Shown here: positions 52,233-61,357 of the stretch, piece after piece
Layout of the letters: each line of letters opens with the position of its first letter
Position numbering within the stretch: position 1 is the stretch's first letter
Assembly: GCF_049800835.1 (NCBI RefSeq)
Contig: NZ_JBNAFU010000007.1
Location: forward strand, 62,001-126,000
Source of the DNA: Dinoroseobacter sp049800835
GTDB lineage: Bacteria; Pseudomonadota; Alphaproteobacteria; Rhodobacterales; Rhodobacteraceae
Length of the DNA: 64,000 bases
Direction of reading: 5' to 3'
Translations under genes and position numbers: made by a program
The notes under the pieces: model-generated
The model's database searches: none
What the model was told of the DNA's origin: nothing
The model's input: only the letters and a program-made list of their open reading frames with translations

Positions 52233-53773
52233 CAGAGGTCGAGGCTCATCTGGCGCGTATCGCTGGCCTTCCGCCGCCCGCGTGCGCGCGGCGCGCGGTC
52301 ATTGACGAACCGGCCCGCGCGGTCCTTGCGGCTTGCGTGCTTGTCGATGACCCGCGCGGCAACCTCCGCGAACCCGGGCGCGCGGCGCACGGCCCAGACC
52401 CGGTCGCGCGCGGCCGCTGCGGCTGCTTTGATATCGACGATCGGCGCTGGATAGATCCGGTCCAGCACGCGGCCCGCCCCCTCCCACAGCCACGGCTCCT
52501 GCAGGTGCGCGTCGGGCACGTCGGCCAGTTCCGGCACCCAGCGGCGCGTGAAGGCGCCTGTCGGGTCCTGATCGTGCCCTTGCTTGACCGGGTTGTAGAT
52601 CCGCACCGTGTTCATACCGGTCGTCCCCGATTGCATCTGCATCTGGCTCCAGTGGATGCCGGGTTCGTAATCGGTGAACCGCCGCGCAAGCACGGGCCCG
52701 GTCTGCCGCCAGTCGAGCCACAGGTGGTACGACGCCACCGCCACCAGCATCGACCGCATCCGGAAATTCAGCCAGCCAGTCTGTGTCAGGTATCGCATGC
52801 AGGCATCGACGAACGGCAAACCCGTCTGCCCATCGGCCCACGCCGCAAAGCGCGCTGCATCGCCGTCACGCGGGCGGAGGCCTTCGTAGGCCGGATGCAG
52901 GCACTGGACTTCCAGTGCCGGTTCATCCTCCAGCTTCTGGGTAAAATGATCGCGCCACGCCAGCCGCGCCTCGAACGACTTCATCGCCGCCGCCCAGCCA
53001 TCGCGCGCACCTTTGGTTTCCGCTTTGCGGGCCGCCCCGGCCTGTGCTGCCTCCCGCACCGACAACGTGCCGAAGGCCAGATGCGGCGACAGCCGCGAGC
53101 ACGCGGTTTCCCCTGCAAGCGGCGATGACATCGCGCGGCGATAATCCTGGCCCCGTTCGGTGAGAAAACCGCCCAGAAGGTGCAGCGCAGCGGCCCGCCC
53201 CCCGCGCTGACGATCCGGGCACGGATCGGGTGCCAAGCCTAGCGCGGCTGCGGTCGGTACCGGGTCCGAGGGCGCCGACACGCCGCGCAGCCCCTGTGGA
53301 ACGGCGTCCTGCGGACGCGCAATCGCTGCATCGCGCAAACCGGCCCAGCCGTCACGGGATGCCAAGCGTCGCACAACACCGATCTGCGGAACCTGCGTCC
53401 ACGCAACGCCAGACCCCCGCGCCCAGGCCGCAACCGCCCGGTCGCGCGCGTAACTCCAGCCGTTGCCGGTCTCCTCATGGCTGATGATCTCGGCGACCGC
53501 ATGGGACGCACACAGGTCGGACAGAACGGAAACGGCCTCTCCGACCCGCACCACCAAAGGCACCCCAAGACGTGCGAAATCGCCTGCCACATCGTGCAGG
53601 CATTCCGCCACGAAGTCCCATTGCCGGGCGGAGGCGTCAGGCTGTGCCCACCCGTCCGGTTCAGCGATGTAGACCGGAATTACAGACCGTCCGCGCGCCG
53701 CGGCAAGCGTCAGGGCTGGATTATCCTCAACCCGCAAGTCGCGCTTGAGCCAATATAGGGTGGTCGCCTCCAT
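52232..53773 (-). CDS. Deoxyribodipyrimidine photolyase/cryptochrome-family flavoprotein
   Basis: 513 aa. An N-terminal antenna domain (LYWLKRDLRVEDNPALTLAA) is followed by a FAD-binding helical domain with FLTERGQDYRRAMSSPLAGETACSRL-type binding loop, AWRDHFTQKLEDEP, GLPFVDACMRYLTQTGWLNFRMRSMLV and WSQMQMQSGTTGMNTVRIYNP. It should repair UV dimers or act as a light sensor; the class is not certain. It is coupled to a DUF2256 protein. Confidence 0.92.
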   Translation of the reverse strand: MEATTLYWLKRDLRVEDNPALTLAAARGRSVIPVYIAEPDGWAQPDASARQWDFVAECLHDVAGDFARLGVPLVVRVGEAVSVLSDLCASHAVAEIISHEETGNGWSYARDRAVAAWARGSGVAWTQVPQIGVVRRLASRDGWAGLRDAAIARPQDAVPQGLRGVSAPSDPVPTAAALGLAPDPCPDRQRGGRAAALHLLGGFLTERGQDYRRAMSSPLAGETACSRLSPHLAFGTLSVREAAQAGAARKAETKGARDGWAAAMKSFEARLAWRDHFTQKLEDEPALEVQCLHPAYEGLRPRDGDAARFAAWADGQTGLPFVDACMRYLTQTGWLNFRMRSMLVAVASYHLWLDWRQTGPVLARRFTDYEPGIHWSQMQMQSGTTGMNTVRIYNPVKQGHDQDPTGAFTRRWVPELADVPDAHLQEPWLWEGAGRVLDRIYPAPIVDIKAAAAAARDRVWAVRRAPGFAEVAARVIDKHASRKDRAGRFVNDRAPRARGRRKASDTRQMSLDL

Positions 53774-53898
53774 GCGCCTGACCTAGCCAGCCGCCGGGGC
53801 AGGTCAACAGGCGCGTTGCCTACAACCGACCCACCGCAGAACGCCGCAAACATCTGTCGACTGCCGCGCCGCCATGTGCGCCAGCGAGGGTGCCCGGC

Positions 53899-54684
53899 TC
53901 AGGCGCGCTCCGGCCTGCGCCCCTTGCGGCGCGCAACAGCCAAACCGCCCATGCCGCTCAGCAGGAGCCAAAGCCCCGCAGGCAAGGGCACAGGCGGCAC
54001 ATCCGCCATCCCGGCCACATTGCGCACGAACTGCCGTTCATCCGCGCCCGGTTTCGATCCGAAGGAGTTCACATCCGCGAACGCAAAGATGCGGCCCTGT
54101 CCGAACACGGAGCCGACAACGCTCGGCTTGCCATCGGTGGTCGCATAGGCGGTGAACCCATCCGCCGCGTAATACCCGCCCTTGTTCTGCGAATAGGTTG
54201 CCCCCAGAAGGGAGCCGGTCATCAGCGGATCGGCCATCGACGTCCATGTCCCCCCACTGATCTGCGCATCCATAAGCGTCAGCCCGAAGGGCGACAGCCA
54301 TGTGTTGACGTTGGCATCAAACCCCATGTCGTCGCCGATCACGATCAGCGTGCCGCCCGCCATGACCCAGGATTTCAGGGCGCCCTGCTCCAACGTCGTC
54401 GCCGCACCTGCGGATTTCTGGTCCAGATGCGGCAAGCCGGTGAAAAACAGATCAACGTCCGACAGATAACTCGCCGTCACCTCCGGGGTGCCGGCTTTCA
54501 CCGTGTGTCCGTCACTCTCCAGATCCGACCGAAGCGTCTGAAACAGTGCCCCGGTCAACGCATACCCGCCCTTGTTGTGGCCGATATGGACCCGCTCCGC
54601 GCTCAGGCTGCCGATCGTCGCCGCCTGCACGGCCAGACAACTCAGAAACAGGCAAACCGCGCTCACCAGCGTTACTTTACTCAT
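53899..54684 (-). CDS. VPLPA-CTERM surface protein with GATase-like core
   Basis: 261 aa from ATG 54684; another ATG lies at 54699. Sec signal: KVTLVSAVCLFLSCLAVQA. The core (about 25-225) resembles the class I GATase-like/DUF4159-type fold of secreted proteins (VHIGHNKGGYALTGALFQTL, DVDLFFTGLPHLDQ, MAGGTLIVIGDDMGFDANV). The C-terminus is VPPVPLPAGLWLLLSGMGGLAV then a basic tail, the VPLPA-CTERM sorting signal. It is thus exported and anchored or released by an exosortase. Its partner is the similar-tagged protein at 8064-8885. Confidence 0.82.
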   Translation of the reverse strand: MSKVTLVSAVCLFLSCLAVQAATIGSLSAERVHIGHNKGGYALTGALFQTLRSDLESDGHTVKAGTPEVTASYLSDVDLFFTGLPHLDQKSAGAATTLEQGALKSWVMAGGTLIVIGDDMGFDANVNTWLSPFGLTLMDAQISGGTWTSMADPLMTGSLLGATYSQNKGGYYAADGFTAYATTDGKPSVVGSVFGQGRIFAFADVNSFGSKPGADERQFVRNVAGMADVPPVPLPAGLWLLLSGMGGLAVARRKGRRPERA

Positions 54685-54932
54685 GTCACACACTTTCATC
54701 ACCAAGGGGTCAACAGGTACCTGACCGCCCAGAAAACGCCAAATTTCGCCTCTCCATTGGTTCCAGCCCGGAAACGCAACCGCATAATCGGGGTGATAAC
54801 CATGATCCCCGGGACGACGGACCCCTCGTCGCCGCCCCGAGAACGCGAAATCAGGCATTTCTGTGCATGTGAAAACGCTGGTGGCGCGGGGACCGCGTCT
54901 TTAGGGTGCTGGCATCAACCACAGGAGCATTC

Positions 54933-57512
54933 ATGCGCGACGCGAGCCCGCAGCAGACCCCACAAGCGATCCATCTTCGGGATTACACGCCCTTTCCCTT
55001 CCATGTGGCGCATGTCGGGCTGACCTTCTGGCTGGCCCCGCAGGCCACGCGCGTGCGTTCCGAAATCCGGTTCGAGCCAAAGGGGCCGAAATCCGACCTG
55101 CGACTGGATGGAGAGGCCCTGAAACTGGTTTCTGCGGCCATTGATGACGTGCCGCTCGATCTGGCCCTCGACGATACCGGTGTGACGGTCCCTGCTGCCA
55201 GCCTGCCCGACCGCCCCTTCACCTGGACCGCCGAGGTAGAAATCAATCCCTCCGAGAACACCGCGCTCGAAGGGCTCTACATGTCAAAGGGGATGTATTG
55301 CACCCAGTGCGAGGCCGAGGGGTTCCGCAAGATCACCCTGTATCCCGACCGCCCCGATGTGATGGCGCCTTTTGATGTAACGATCCATGCCGACCCGTCC
55401 GGCTCGACGCCGGTGCTGCTCTCCAACGGCAACCCGACTGGCGATGGCACATGGCATGATCCCTGGCCGAAACCGGCCTACCTGTTCGCCCTCGTCGCCG
55501 GGGAACTCGTCGCTGTCGAGGATAGCTTCACAACCCGATCGGGCCGCGATGTTGCGCTCAAGATCTGGGTCCGCCCGGGGGATGAGGGGAAATGCGCCTA
55601 CGCGATGGATGCGCTCAAACGCTCCATGCGGTGGGATGAAACCGAGTACGGTCGTGAGTACGACCTCGACATCTTCCAGATCGTCGCCGTGGACGATTTC
55701 AACATGGGCGCGATGGAGAACAAGGGGCTGAACATCTTCAACTCCAAATACGTGCTCGCCAGCCCGGAAACCGCGACAGACCGCGACTACGAGCTGATCG
55801 AAGGGATCATCGCGCACGAATACTTCCACAACTGGACCGGCAACCGCATCACCTGCCGCGACTGGTTCCAGCTCTGCCTGAAAGAGGGCCTGACCGTCTT
55901 CCGCGATCAGCAGTTCTCGGGCGACATGCGCTCCCACGCGGTCAAACGGATCGAGGATGTGCTGCAACTCCGCGCCCGCCAGTTCCGCGAGGATGCAGGC
56001 CCCCTCGCCCACCCCGTCCGCCCCGAAAGCTATATCGAAATCAACAACTTCTACACTGCAACGGTCTATGAAAAAGGCGCCGAGGTGATCGGCATGCTGC
56101 GTACGCTCATCGGACCGGAGGCGTACCGCAAGGGCTGCGACCTCTATTTTGATCGCCATGATGGACAGGCCTGCACGATCGAGGACTGGATCAAAGTGTT
56201 CGAAGATGCGACCGGCACGGACCTGAACCAGTTCGCACTCTGGTACCGGCAGGCGGGCACCCCGCGCGTCGACGTGTCAGAAGCCTGGTCGGCCAAAGAG
56301 GGGGGCGGCACCTATACGCTCACCTTCCGGCAGGAGACGCCCCGCACGCCCGGCCAGGCCGACAAGGACCCGCAAGTCATCCCCCTGCGCACCGGGCTTC
56401 TGGCCCGCGACGGGCGCGAACTGATCCCCGAACAGGTGCTTGAGCTGACAGAGCGCACCCAATCCTTCCGCTTCACCGACCTGCCCGAGCGCCCCATCCC
56501 GTCGCTCAATCGCGGGTTTTCGGCCCCCATTGTCCTGACGCGCGCCGACAGCACCGAAGACCGCCTGATCCGCTTTGCCCATGACAGCGATCCGTTCAAC
56601 CGGTTCGAGGCCGGGCGCACCTTGTCCAAGACCGTGCTGATCAAGATGCTGACCGACGGTTCGGAGGCGCCTGCGGCGTACCTCGACGCCCTGCATGCGG
56701 TTGCCACCGACGATACGCTTGACCCGGCCTTCCGCGCCCTCGCTCTGGCCCTACCGTCGGAGGATGATCTGGCCCAGACCCTTGCCGAAGGCGACCAGAC
56801 CCCGGACCCCGTGGCGATCCACACCACCCGCCGCGCCCTGCTGCGCGCCGTGGCCGCGCATATGGAGCCGGTGCTGGACCCGCTCTACGATGCAATGGCG
56901 GTGCCTGGACCCTACACGCCCGAGGCGCAGGCCGCCGGAAAACGCGCGCTGCGCAGCACGGCCCTGCGTCTTCTGTCCGAACGCGACGGTGGCGCGCGCG
57001 CCAAGGCGCAATTCGCCGCCGCGGACAACATGACCGAGCAGCTCAGCGCCTTCTCAAGCCTGCTCGGCATCGGTCAGGGGGCTGCCGCAACTGATGCGTT
57101 TTATGCGCAATGGTCCGCGGACCGTCTGGTGATGGACAAGTGGTTCTCCCTCCAGGTCTCGCTCGCCGCGCCAGAAGATGCAGTCACGACCTGCAAACGC
57201 CTGACCGAGCACGCGGATTTCGACTGGAAGAATCCCAACCGCTTCCGCTCCACGCTCGGCGCGCTGGCGATGAACCCTGCCGGGTTCCACGATCCGTCGG
57301 GCGACGGGTATACGCTCTTTGCCGACTGGCTGATCCGGCTCGACGCGCTCAACCCGCAAACCACCGCCCGCATGTCCACCGCGTTCGAGACTTGGCGGCG
57401 CTACGACGAAAACCGGCAAACCCGTATCCGGATCGAACTGGAGCGGATCGCCGGTACGCCGGGCCTGTCCCGTGACACGACGGAAATGGTGGGCCGTATC
57501 CTGCGCGCCTGA
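54933..57512 (+). CDS. pepN: Aminopeptidase N (M1 family)
   Basis: 859 aa from ATG 54933 (AGGAG upstream). The M1 metallopeptidase motifs are MGAMENKGLNIFNS and HEYFHNWTGNRITCRDWFQL (zinc site HExxH at about residues 295-299), with the third ligand in LKEGLTVFRDQQF. The C-terminal domain is long and helical, ending in RDTTEMVGRILRA. It trims N-terminal residues from peptides in the cytoplasm. The length matches the E. coli-type PepN. Confidence 0.96.
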   Translation: MRDASPQQTPQAIHLRDYTPFPFHVAHVGLTFWLAPQATRVRSEIRFEPKGPKSDLRLDGEALKLVSAAIDDVPLDLALDDTGVTVPAASLPDRPFTWTAEVEINPSENTALEGLYMSKGMYCTQCEAEGFRKITLYPDRPDVMAPFDVTIHADPSGSTPVLLSNGNPTGDGTWHDPWPKPAYLFALVAGELVAVEDSFTTRSGRDVALKIWVRPGDEGKCAYAMDALKRSMRWDETEYGREYDLDIFQIVAVDDFNMGAMENKGLNIFNSKYVLASPETATDRDYELIEGIIAHEYFHNWTGNRITCRDWFQLCLKEGLTVFRDQQFSGDMRSHAVKRIEDVLQLRARQFREDAGPLAHPVRPESYIEINNFYTATVYEKGAEVIGMLRTLIGPEAYRKGCDLYFDRHDGQACTIEDWIKVFEDATGTDLNQFALWYRQAGTPRVDVSEAWSAKEGGGTYTLTFRQETPRTPGQADKDPQVIPLRTGLLARDGRELIPEQVLELTERTQSFRFTDLPERPIPSLNRGFSAPIVLTRADSTEDRLIRFAHDSDPFNRFEAGRTLSKTVLIKMLTDGSEAPAAYLDALHAVATDDTLDPAFRALALALPSEDDLAQTLAEGDQTPDPVAIHTTRRALLRAVAAHMEPVLDPLYDAMAVPGPYTPEAQAAGKRALRSTALRLLSERDGGARAKAQFAAADNMTEQLSAFSSLLGIGQGAAATDAFYAQWSADRLVMDKWFSLQVSLAAPEDAVTTCKRLTEHADFDWKNPNRFRSTLGALAMNPAGFHDPSGDGYTLFADWLIRLDALNPQTTARMSTAFETWRRYDENRQTRIRIELERIAGTPGLSRDTTEMVGRILRA

Positions 57513-57626
57513 CCCCCCGGCCCACCATTCCGATTGCGCGGCCCGGCACATACCGTCAAAAGGTCGCCTTCCGTCGCCCTCGAAACGGCGCTAGAAGGCG
57601 CCTACGTTGCGAAAGGGCCCGCCCCC

Positions 57627-58076
57627 ATGAAGAAATTCGTTGCCGCCAAACTGCACGGCATCACCGTGACAGAGGCTGATCTGGACTATCACGGCTCGAT
57701 CACGCTGGACCCCGACCATGCGGAAGCCGCCGGCATCCTGCCGATGGAATTCGTCGATATCTGGAACAAGGCCTCCGGCGCGCGGATCTCCACCTATGTC
57801 ATCTATGGCGCGCGGGGCTCGCGCTGCTGCGTTCTGAACGGCGCCGCCGCACGCACCTGTCAGGTCGGCGATCAGGTTATCATCGCCTCCTCTGATTTTC
57901 TGGAGGCTGAGGCAGCGTTCGACATCGCGCCCACCGTGCTGACCTTCACGCCGGATAACGAGGTTGACGAGATCCTGACCTACAAGGCCAGCCGCGACGC
58001 GCAGGGGCGCATCAGCTTCGACATCCTCAAGGACGAAGCGCCCCAGCCCATCCCGTACCGCGCCAAGGGCCACTGA
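57627..58076 (+). CDS. panD: Aspartate 1-decarboxylase (PanD-type)
   Basis: 149 aa. It forms beta-alanine for pantothenate and CoA. MKKFVAAKLHGITVTEADLDYHGS gives the Gly-Ser cleavage site (Ser24 becomes pyruvoyl), then ITLDPDHAEAAGILPMEFVDIWN, ARISTYVIYGARGSR and CQVGDQVIIAS follow. The C-terminal tail is about 20 residues longer than in E. coli PanD. It is convergent with the ScfR-like gene. Confidence 0.9.
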   Translation: MKKFVAAKLHGITVTEADLDYHGSITLDPDHAEAAGILPMEFVDIWNKASGARISTYVIYGARGSRCCVLNGAAARTCQVGDQVIIASSDFLEAEAAFDIAPTVLTFTPDNEVDEILTYKASRDAQGRISFDILKDEAPQPIPYRAKGH

Positions 58077-58112
58077 CCCCCGGGTCCAGTCCGCAAGCGG
58101 CACGGGGAGTGC

Positions 58113-58128
58113 GCGGGGCCGGCCCCGC
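58113..58128. repeat. GC palindrome between convergent panD and regulator genes
   Basis: The sequence GCGGGGCCGGCCCCGC is a perfect 16-bp palindrome between panD and the convergent regulator gene. It can form a strong stem with little or no loop, has no T-run, and may serve as a weak shared terminator or be chance in GC-rich DNA. Confidence 0.4.
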
Positions 58129-58159
58129 ATAGAGACCACGCGTAACGCCATGCCCGGCG

Positions 58160-59566
58160 TCAGCTTTCGTAGCGCGTATTGCCCCGCCGGTTGGCGTCCA
58201 GCTTCAACTCCATATGCAAGGGCTGGTGCGCGCGTTGCCCGCAGTTCTGACGTGGGCAAAGCTGGCAGTTGATCCCGATCTTCGCAAACAGACCCTTTTC
58301 CGAGAACCGGTAGGGGTTGGCGTACCCGATGCGCTCGGCATGGCTCATCTCGCACCCCAGCGCCACCGCCAGCCTGCGCTCCTGCGTGCTGCGGCTGTAA
58401 ACGGGTCGGTCCGTCGTGCGTGAGATCGTAAAGAACTGCACCCCGTCCGGCAGTTCCACGAACTGCGGCAGGATCACCCCGGGCGAACGGAACGTGTCAT
58501 GGATGTTCCAGACCGGACAAGCCCCGCCATACTCCGCCAATTGGAACGAGGTTGAGTTGAACCGCTTCGACACGTTCCCGGCCTTGTCGATGCGCAGGAA
58601 AAAGAACGGCACGCCCTTGGCCCCGTCCCTCTGCAACGTCGTCAACCGATGGCAGACCTGCTCGAAACTGACCGAACAGGCGGCGGCGATCCGGTCCACG
58701 TCATAGGCGGTGCGTTCGGCCAGATCGAGCACCTTGTCATAGGGCATCAACAGGGCTGCCGCGAAGTAATTCGCCAACTCAACCCGGCAGCGGGCCAGCC
58801 CCGCCTCCTCTCGCAGACCGGCATCCGCCACAAGCCCATCCAGAACGGTTGAGAATTCGACCAGTCCCAGCACATGGGCCAACTGGAATATCCGGTTCGG
58901 ATGGTCCAGCGCCTCCGACAAACGCAGCATCCGCCGCTCCGCATCGTAGATGCGCAGGGACTTGCCCATATCGAGGATCCGCTCCAGCCGCACCTCGATC
59001 CCGTGGCGCGCCGCCAGTCGGTCCTTCAGATCCGCATACACATCGTCCTCCCGCCCCGGCATTTCGTGCCGGACGGTTTCGGCGGCGTGCTCCAATTCCG
59101 CGAAATGGTTGGAATGGTTTCGGAAGAAATCATGAATGATCGTTTCGGGTACCGAGGCGACAAGATCCGGCAACCCGCCGCCGGACCCCATGCGCATGAC
59201 CTTCTCCATGGTCGTGCGATGGGTGTGATGCAGATGCAGGAACCGGTCGACCAGGCCGGGTGCATGGTCCAGCGCGGCACGCAATTCCTGCAGGTCGGGC
59301 GCCTTGTCGTCAAAGACCGGGTCCTGCATCGCATAGCGCAGGTCGGTCAGCCGTGCCGCGCTGTCATCCTTGATCAGATCGCGCCAGTCCACGTTGTAGG
59401 TTTCGGTCAGTGCCATCAGCATCTGCACCGACAGCGCGCGCTGATTGTTCTCAAGCAGGTTCACGTAAGCGGGGCTGACACTCAGCGCACGCGCCATTTC
59501 TGCCTGCGTCTGTTTGCGGTCCCGCCGCAACTGGCGCAGACGCGGCCCCACGAGTGTCTTGCGCAT
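58160..59566 (-). CDS. XRE-family regulator of short-chain fatty acyl-CoA type (ScfR/RamB-like)
   Basis: 468 aa. An N-terminal XRE helix-turn-helix (about 1-65: LRQLRRDRKQTQAEMARALSVSPAYVNLLENNQ) is followed by an IrrE/ImmA-like region (about 155-290) and the C-terminal DUF2083 domain with CQLCPRQNCGQRAHQP, a cysteine motif. This architecture is that of RamB and ScfR, which respond to acetyl- or short acyl-CoA and control acetate, propionate or C2 metabolism. It is divergent from the tctCBA operon and the CoA ligase, which it may control. Confidence 0.9.
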   Translation of the reverse strand: MRKTLVGPRLRQLRRDRKQTQAEMARALSVSPAYVNLLENNQRALSVQMLMALTETYNVDWRDLIKDDSAARLTDLRYAMQDPVFDDKAPDLQELRAALDHAPGLVDRFLHLHHTHRTTMEKVMRMGSGGGLPDLVASVPETIIHDFFRNHSNHFAELEHAAETVRHEMPGREDDVYADLKDRLAARHGIEVRLERILDMGKSLRIYDAERRMLRLSEALDHPNRIFQLAHVLGLVEFSTVLDGLVADAGLREEAGLARCRVELANYFAAALLMPYDKVLDLAERTAYDVDRIAAACSVSFEQVCHRLTTLQRDGAKGVPFFFLRIDKAGNVSKRFNSTSFQLAEYGGACPVWNIHDTFRSPGVILPQFVELPDGVQFFTISRTTDRPVYSRSTQERRLAVALGCEMSHAERIGYANPYRFSEKGLFAKIGINCQLCPRQNCGQRAHQPLHMELKLDANRRGNTRYES

Positions 59567-59607
59567 CCCGATCCTCCCCGATCCCGACCGCCGAAGTTAA
59601 CAACATT

Positions 59608-59620
59608 ACAGAAAATCTGT
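59608..59620. promoter_or_regulatory. Possible operator between regulator and tct operon
   Basis: ACAGAAAATCTGT is a perfect palindrome (5-bp arms, 3-bp centre), flanked by AACAA and TTGTT, 41-54 bp upstream of the regulator start. It is the best candidate for an autoregulatory site in this 194-bp divergent region, because XRE-type proteins bind short symmetric sites. Its function is inferred from position. Confidence 0.4.
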
Positions 59621-59760
59621 TTGTTGTCACGACACATAACACACAAACCCGTTTTGAGGTGAATTCCTCGACATCCCGCCCCATGTTCTCGCTCACCCCG
59701 ATAGTCGTGGCCCACCACCGCGCCCACCGGGTCAGGAAAGTCATTCAGGGAGGATACGTA

Positions 59761-60750
59761 ATGACGTTCAACTTTACCCGCCGTGCCGCCATGGCCATCG
59801 CCGCTGCCGCCACCGCATCGCTGGCGACCCCGGCGCTTGCCGACAGCGATGACTGGCAGCCCAACAAGCCTGTCGAGATGGTCATCATGGCCGGACAGGG
59901 CGGAGGCGCGGACCGTCTTGCGCGTCTGTTCCAGTCGATCATCCAAAAAGAGAACCTTGCCTCCATGCCGGTCCTGCCGGTGAACAAGGGCGGCGGCTCG
60001 GGCGCGGAAGCCCTGCGGTATCTGAAGGACAAGGAAGGCGACGCGCATGTGATCATGGCGACGCTCAACTCCTACTACACCACCCCAATCCGCACCGATA
60101 TCGGCGTCGATATCGAGGAATTCACACCGCTCGCGCGCATGGCGCTCGACACCTTCGTGCTCTGGGTCAACGCCGACAGCGACATCCAGACGCTCGATGA
60201 CTACGTCGAGGCCGTAAAGGCCGCTGGCGGCACCTGGAAAATGGGCGGCACCGGCACCGGTCAGGAAGACAGCCTCGTGACCGCGATGCTGGAAAAGGAA
60301 TTCGGCATCAAGCACACCTACGTGCCCTTCAAAGGGGGCGGCACCGTGGCCAAGAACCTCGTTGGCGGCCATATCGACAGCACCGTGAACAACCCGTCCG
60401 AGCAGATGGGCTTCTGGCAGGCTGGCAAGTCCCGCCCGATCGCGGCCTTTACTGCAGACCGGATCGACGTGTTCCCGGACGTGCCCACCGCCACCGAACT
60501 GGGCCATGACATCGTTTACACGATGCAGCGCTCCTTCGTTGGTCCCAAGGACATGCCGGCCGAGGCCGTGGCCTATTACACCGCCATGTTCGAACAGCTC
60601 AGCCAGTCCGAAGAATGGCAGACCTACACCTCGGAAAAGGCCCTCGTTCCCGATTTCCTGACAGGTGATGCATTGCAGGCCTACTTCCTTGAGGAGCGTG
60701 CCCTGCACGCAGCAATCCTCTCGGACATGGAAGGCGAATCAGGTTCCTGA
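59761..60750 (+). CDS. tctC: Tripartite tricarboxylate transporter receptor (TctC)
   Basis: 329 aa from ATG 59761 with GGAGG upstream. Signal: NFTRRAAMAIAAAATASLATPALA (twin-arginine-like). The TctC/Bug fold is seen in NKPVEMVIMAGQGGGADRLARLF, NKGGGSGAEALRYLK, WKMGGTGTGQEDSLVTAML and VPFKGGGTVAKNLVGGHID. It is the periplasmic carboxylate receptor for TctAB. A hairpin separates it from tctB. Confidence 0.95.
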   Translation: MTFNFTRRAAMAIAAAATASLATPALADSDDWQPNKPVEMVIMAGQGGGADRLARLFQSIIQKENLASMPVLPVNKGGGSGAEALRYLKDKEGDAHVIMATLNSYYTTPIRTDIGVDIEEFTPLARMALDTFVLWVNADSDIQTLDDYVEAVKAAGGTWKMGGTGTGQEDSLVTAMLEKEFGIKHTYVPFKGGGTVAKNLVGGHIDSTVNNPSEQMGFWQAGKSRPIAAFTADRIDVFPDVPTATELGHDIVYTMQRSFVGPKDMPAEAVAYYTAMFEQLSQSEEWQTYTSEKALVPDFLTGDALQAYFLEERALHAAILSDMEGESGS

Positions 60751-60775
60751 GCGCTCCCCGCTTGGGACTTTCCGG

Positions 60776-60803
60776 GGCGGGCTGTCCTTTGTGGCAGCCC
60801 GCC
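60776..60803 (+). other. Intercistronic stem-loop between tctC and tctB
   Basis: A perfect 9-bp stem GGCGGGCTG / CAGCCCGCC with a 10-nt loop lies in the 94-bp gap between tctC and tctB. No T-run follows. As in many binding-protein operons, it probably shields the tctC transcript or reduces read-through; that is inference. Confidence 0.6.
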
Positions 60804-60844
60804 TTCGGGCACACGAAACGGCTATAGCATTATAGGGGAGTGTC

Positions 60845-61336
60845 ATGCTGAAAGCTGAAAACATCATCGCCGTGGGGCTGATGGGACTGTCGATCTACTT
60901 CATGATCCACGCCACCGTCCTGCCGATCGGCTGGGTGGAATTCGAAGGCCCCGGGGGTGGGGCGTTCCCGTTCTGGCTCTCGGCAGTCATGCTCCTGGCC
61001 GCTGCCGGTATCCTGTTCAAGTCGATCCGCGAGGGCATCCCGGAAGATGCCGAGCCGTTCTTCGATCCCGACACGCGCCGTGCCGTCGCCTCGGTCGCCA
61101 TTGCGCTTCTGGTCACAATCGGGCTGATCCCGCTGGTCGGAGCCTACGTTGCGATCCCGCTGTTCCTTGTCTGGTACCTGCGCTTTTTCGGCGGCCACGG
61201 CTGGACACTGACGGCGATCCTGACAGTCGCGACCCCGGTGTTCGTGTTCTTCTTCTTCGAGGTCACGCTGCGCATCCTGCTGCCCAAGGGCTTCACGGAA
61301 CCGCTGTTCTTCCCGCTCTACGCGATCTTCTTCTAA
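60845..61336 (+). CDS. tctB: TTT transporter small membrane protein (TctB)
   Basis: 163 aa with four TM helices; IGWVEFEGPGGGAFPFWLSAVMLLAAAGILF is the TctB family segment. GGGGA precedes the ATG. It pairs with TctA and helps the tripartite tricarboxylate system. Confidence 0.93.
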   Translation: MLKAENIIAVGLMGLSIYFMIHATVLPIGWVEFEGPGGGAFPFWLSAVMLLAAAGILFKSIREGIPEDAEPFFDPDTRRAVASVAIALLVTIGLIPLVGAYVAIPLFLVWYLRFFGGHGWTLTAILTVATPVFVFFFFEVTLRILLPKGFTEPLFFPLYAIFF

Positions 61337-61357
61337 GCAAGCCCCCGGAGTCACCCA

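Noticed and set aside
59482..60708. 408-codon frame antisense to tctC
   Set aside because: Composition is that of a shadow frame and tctC has a clear signal, ribosome site and motifs.
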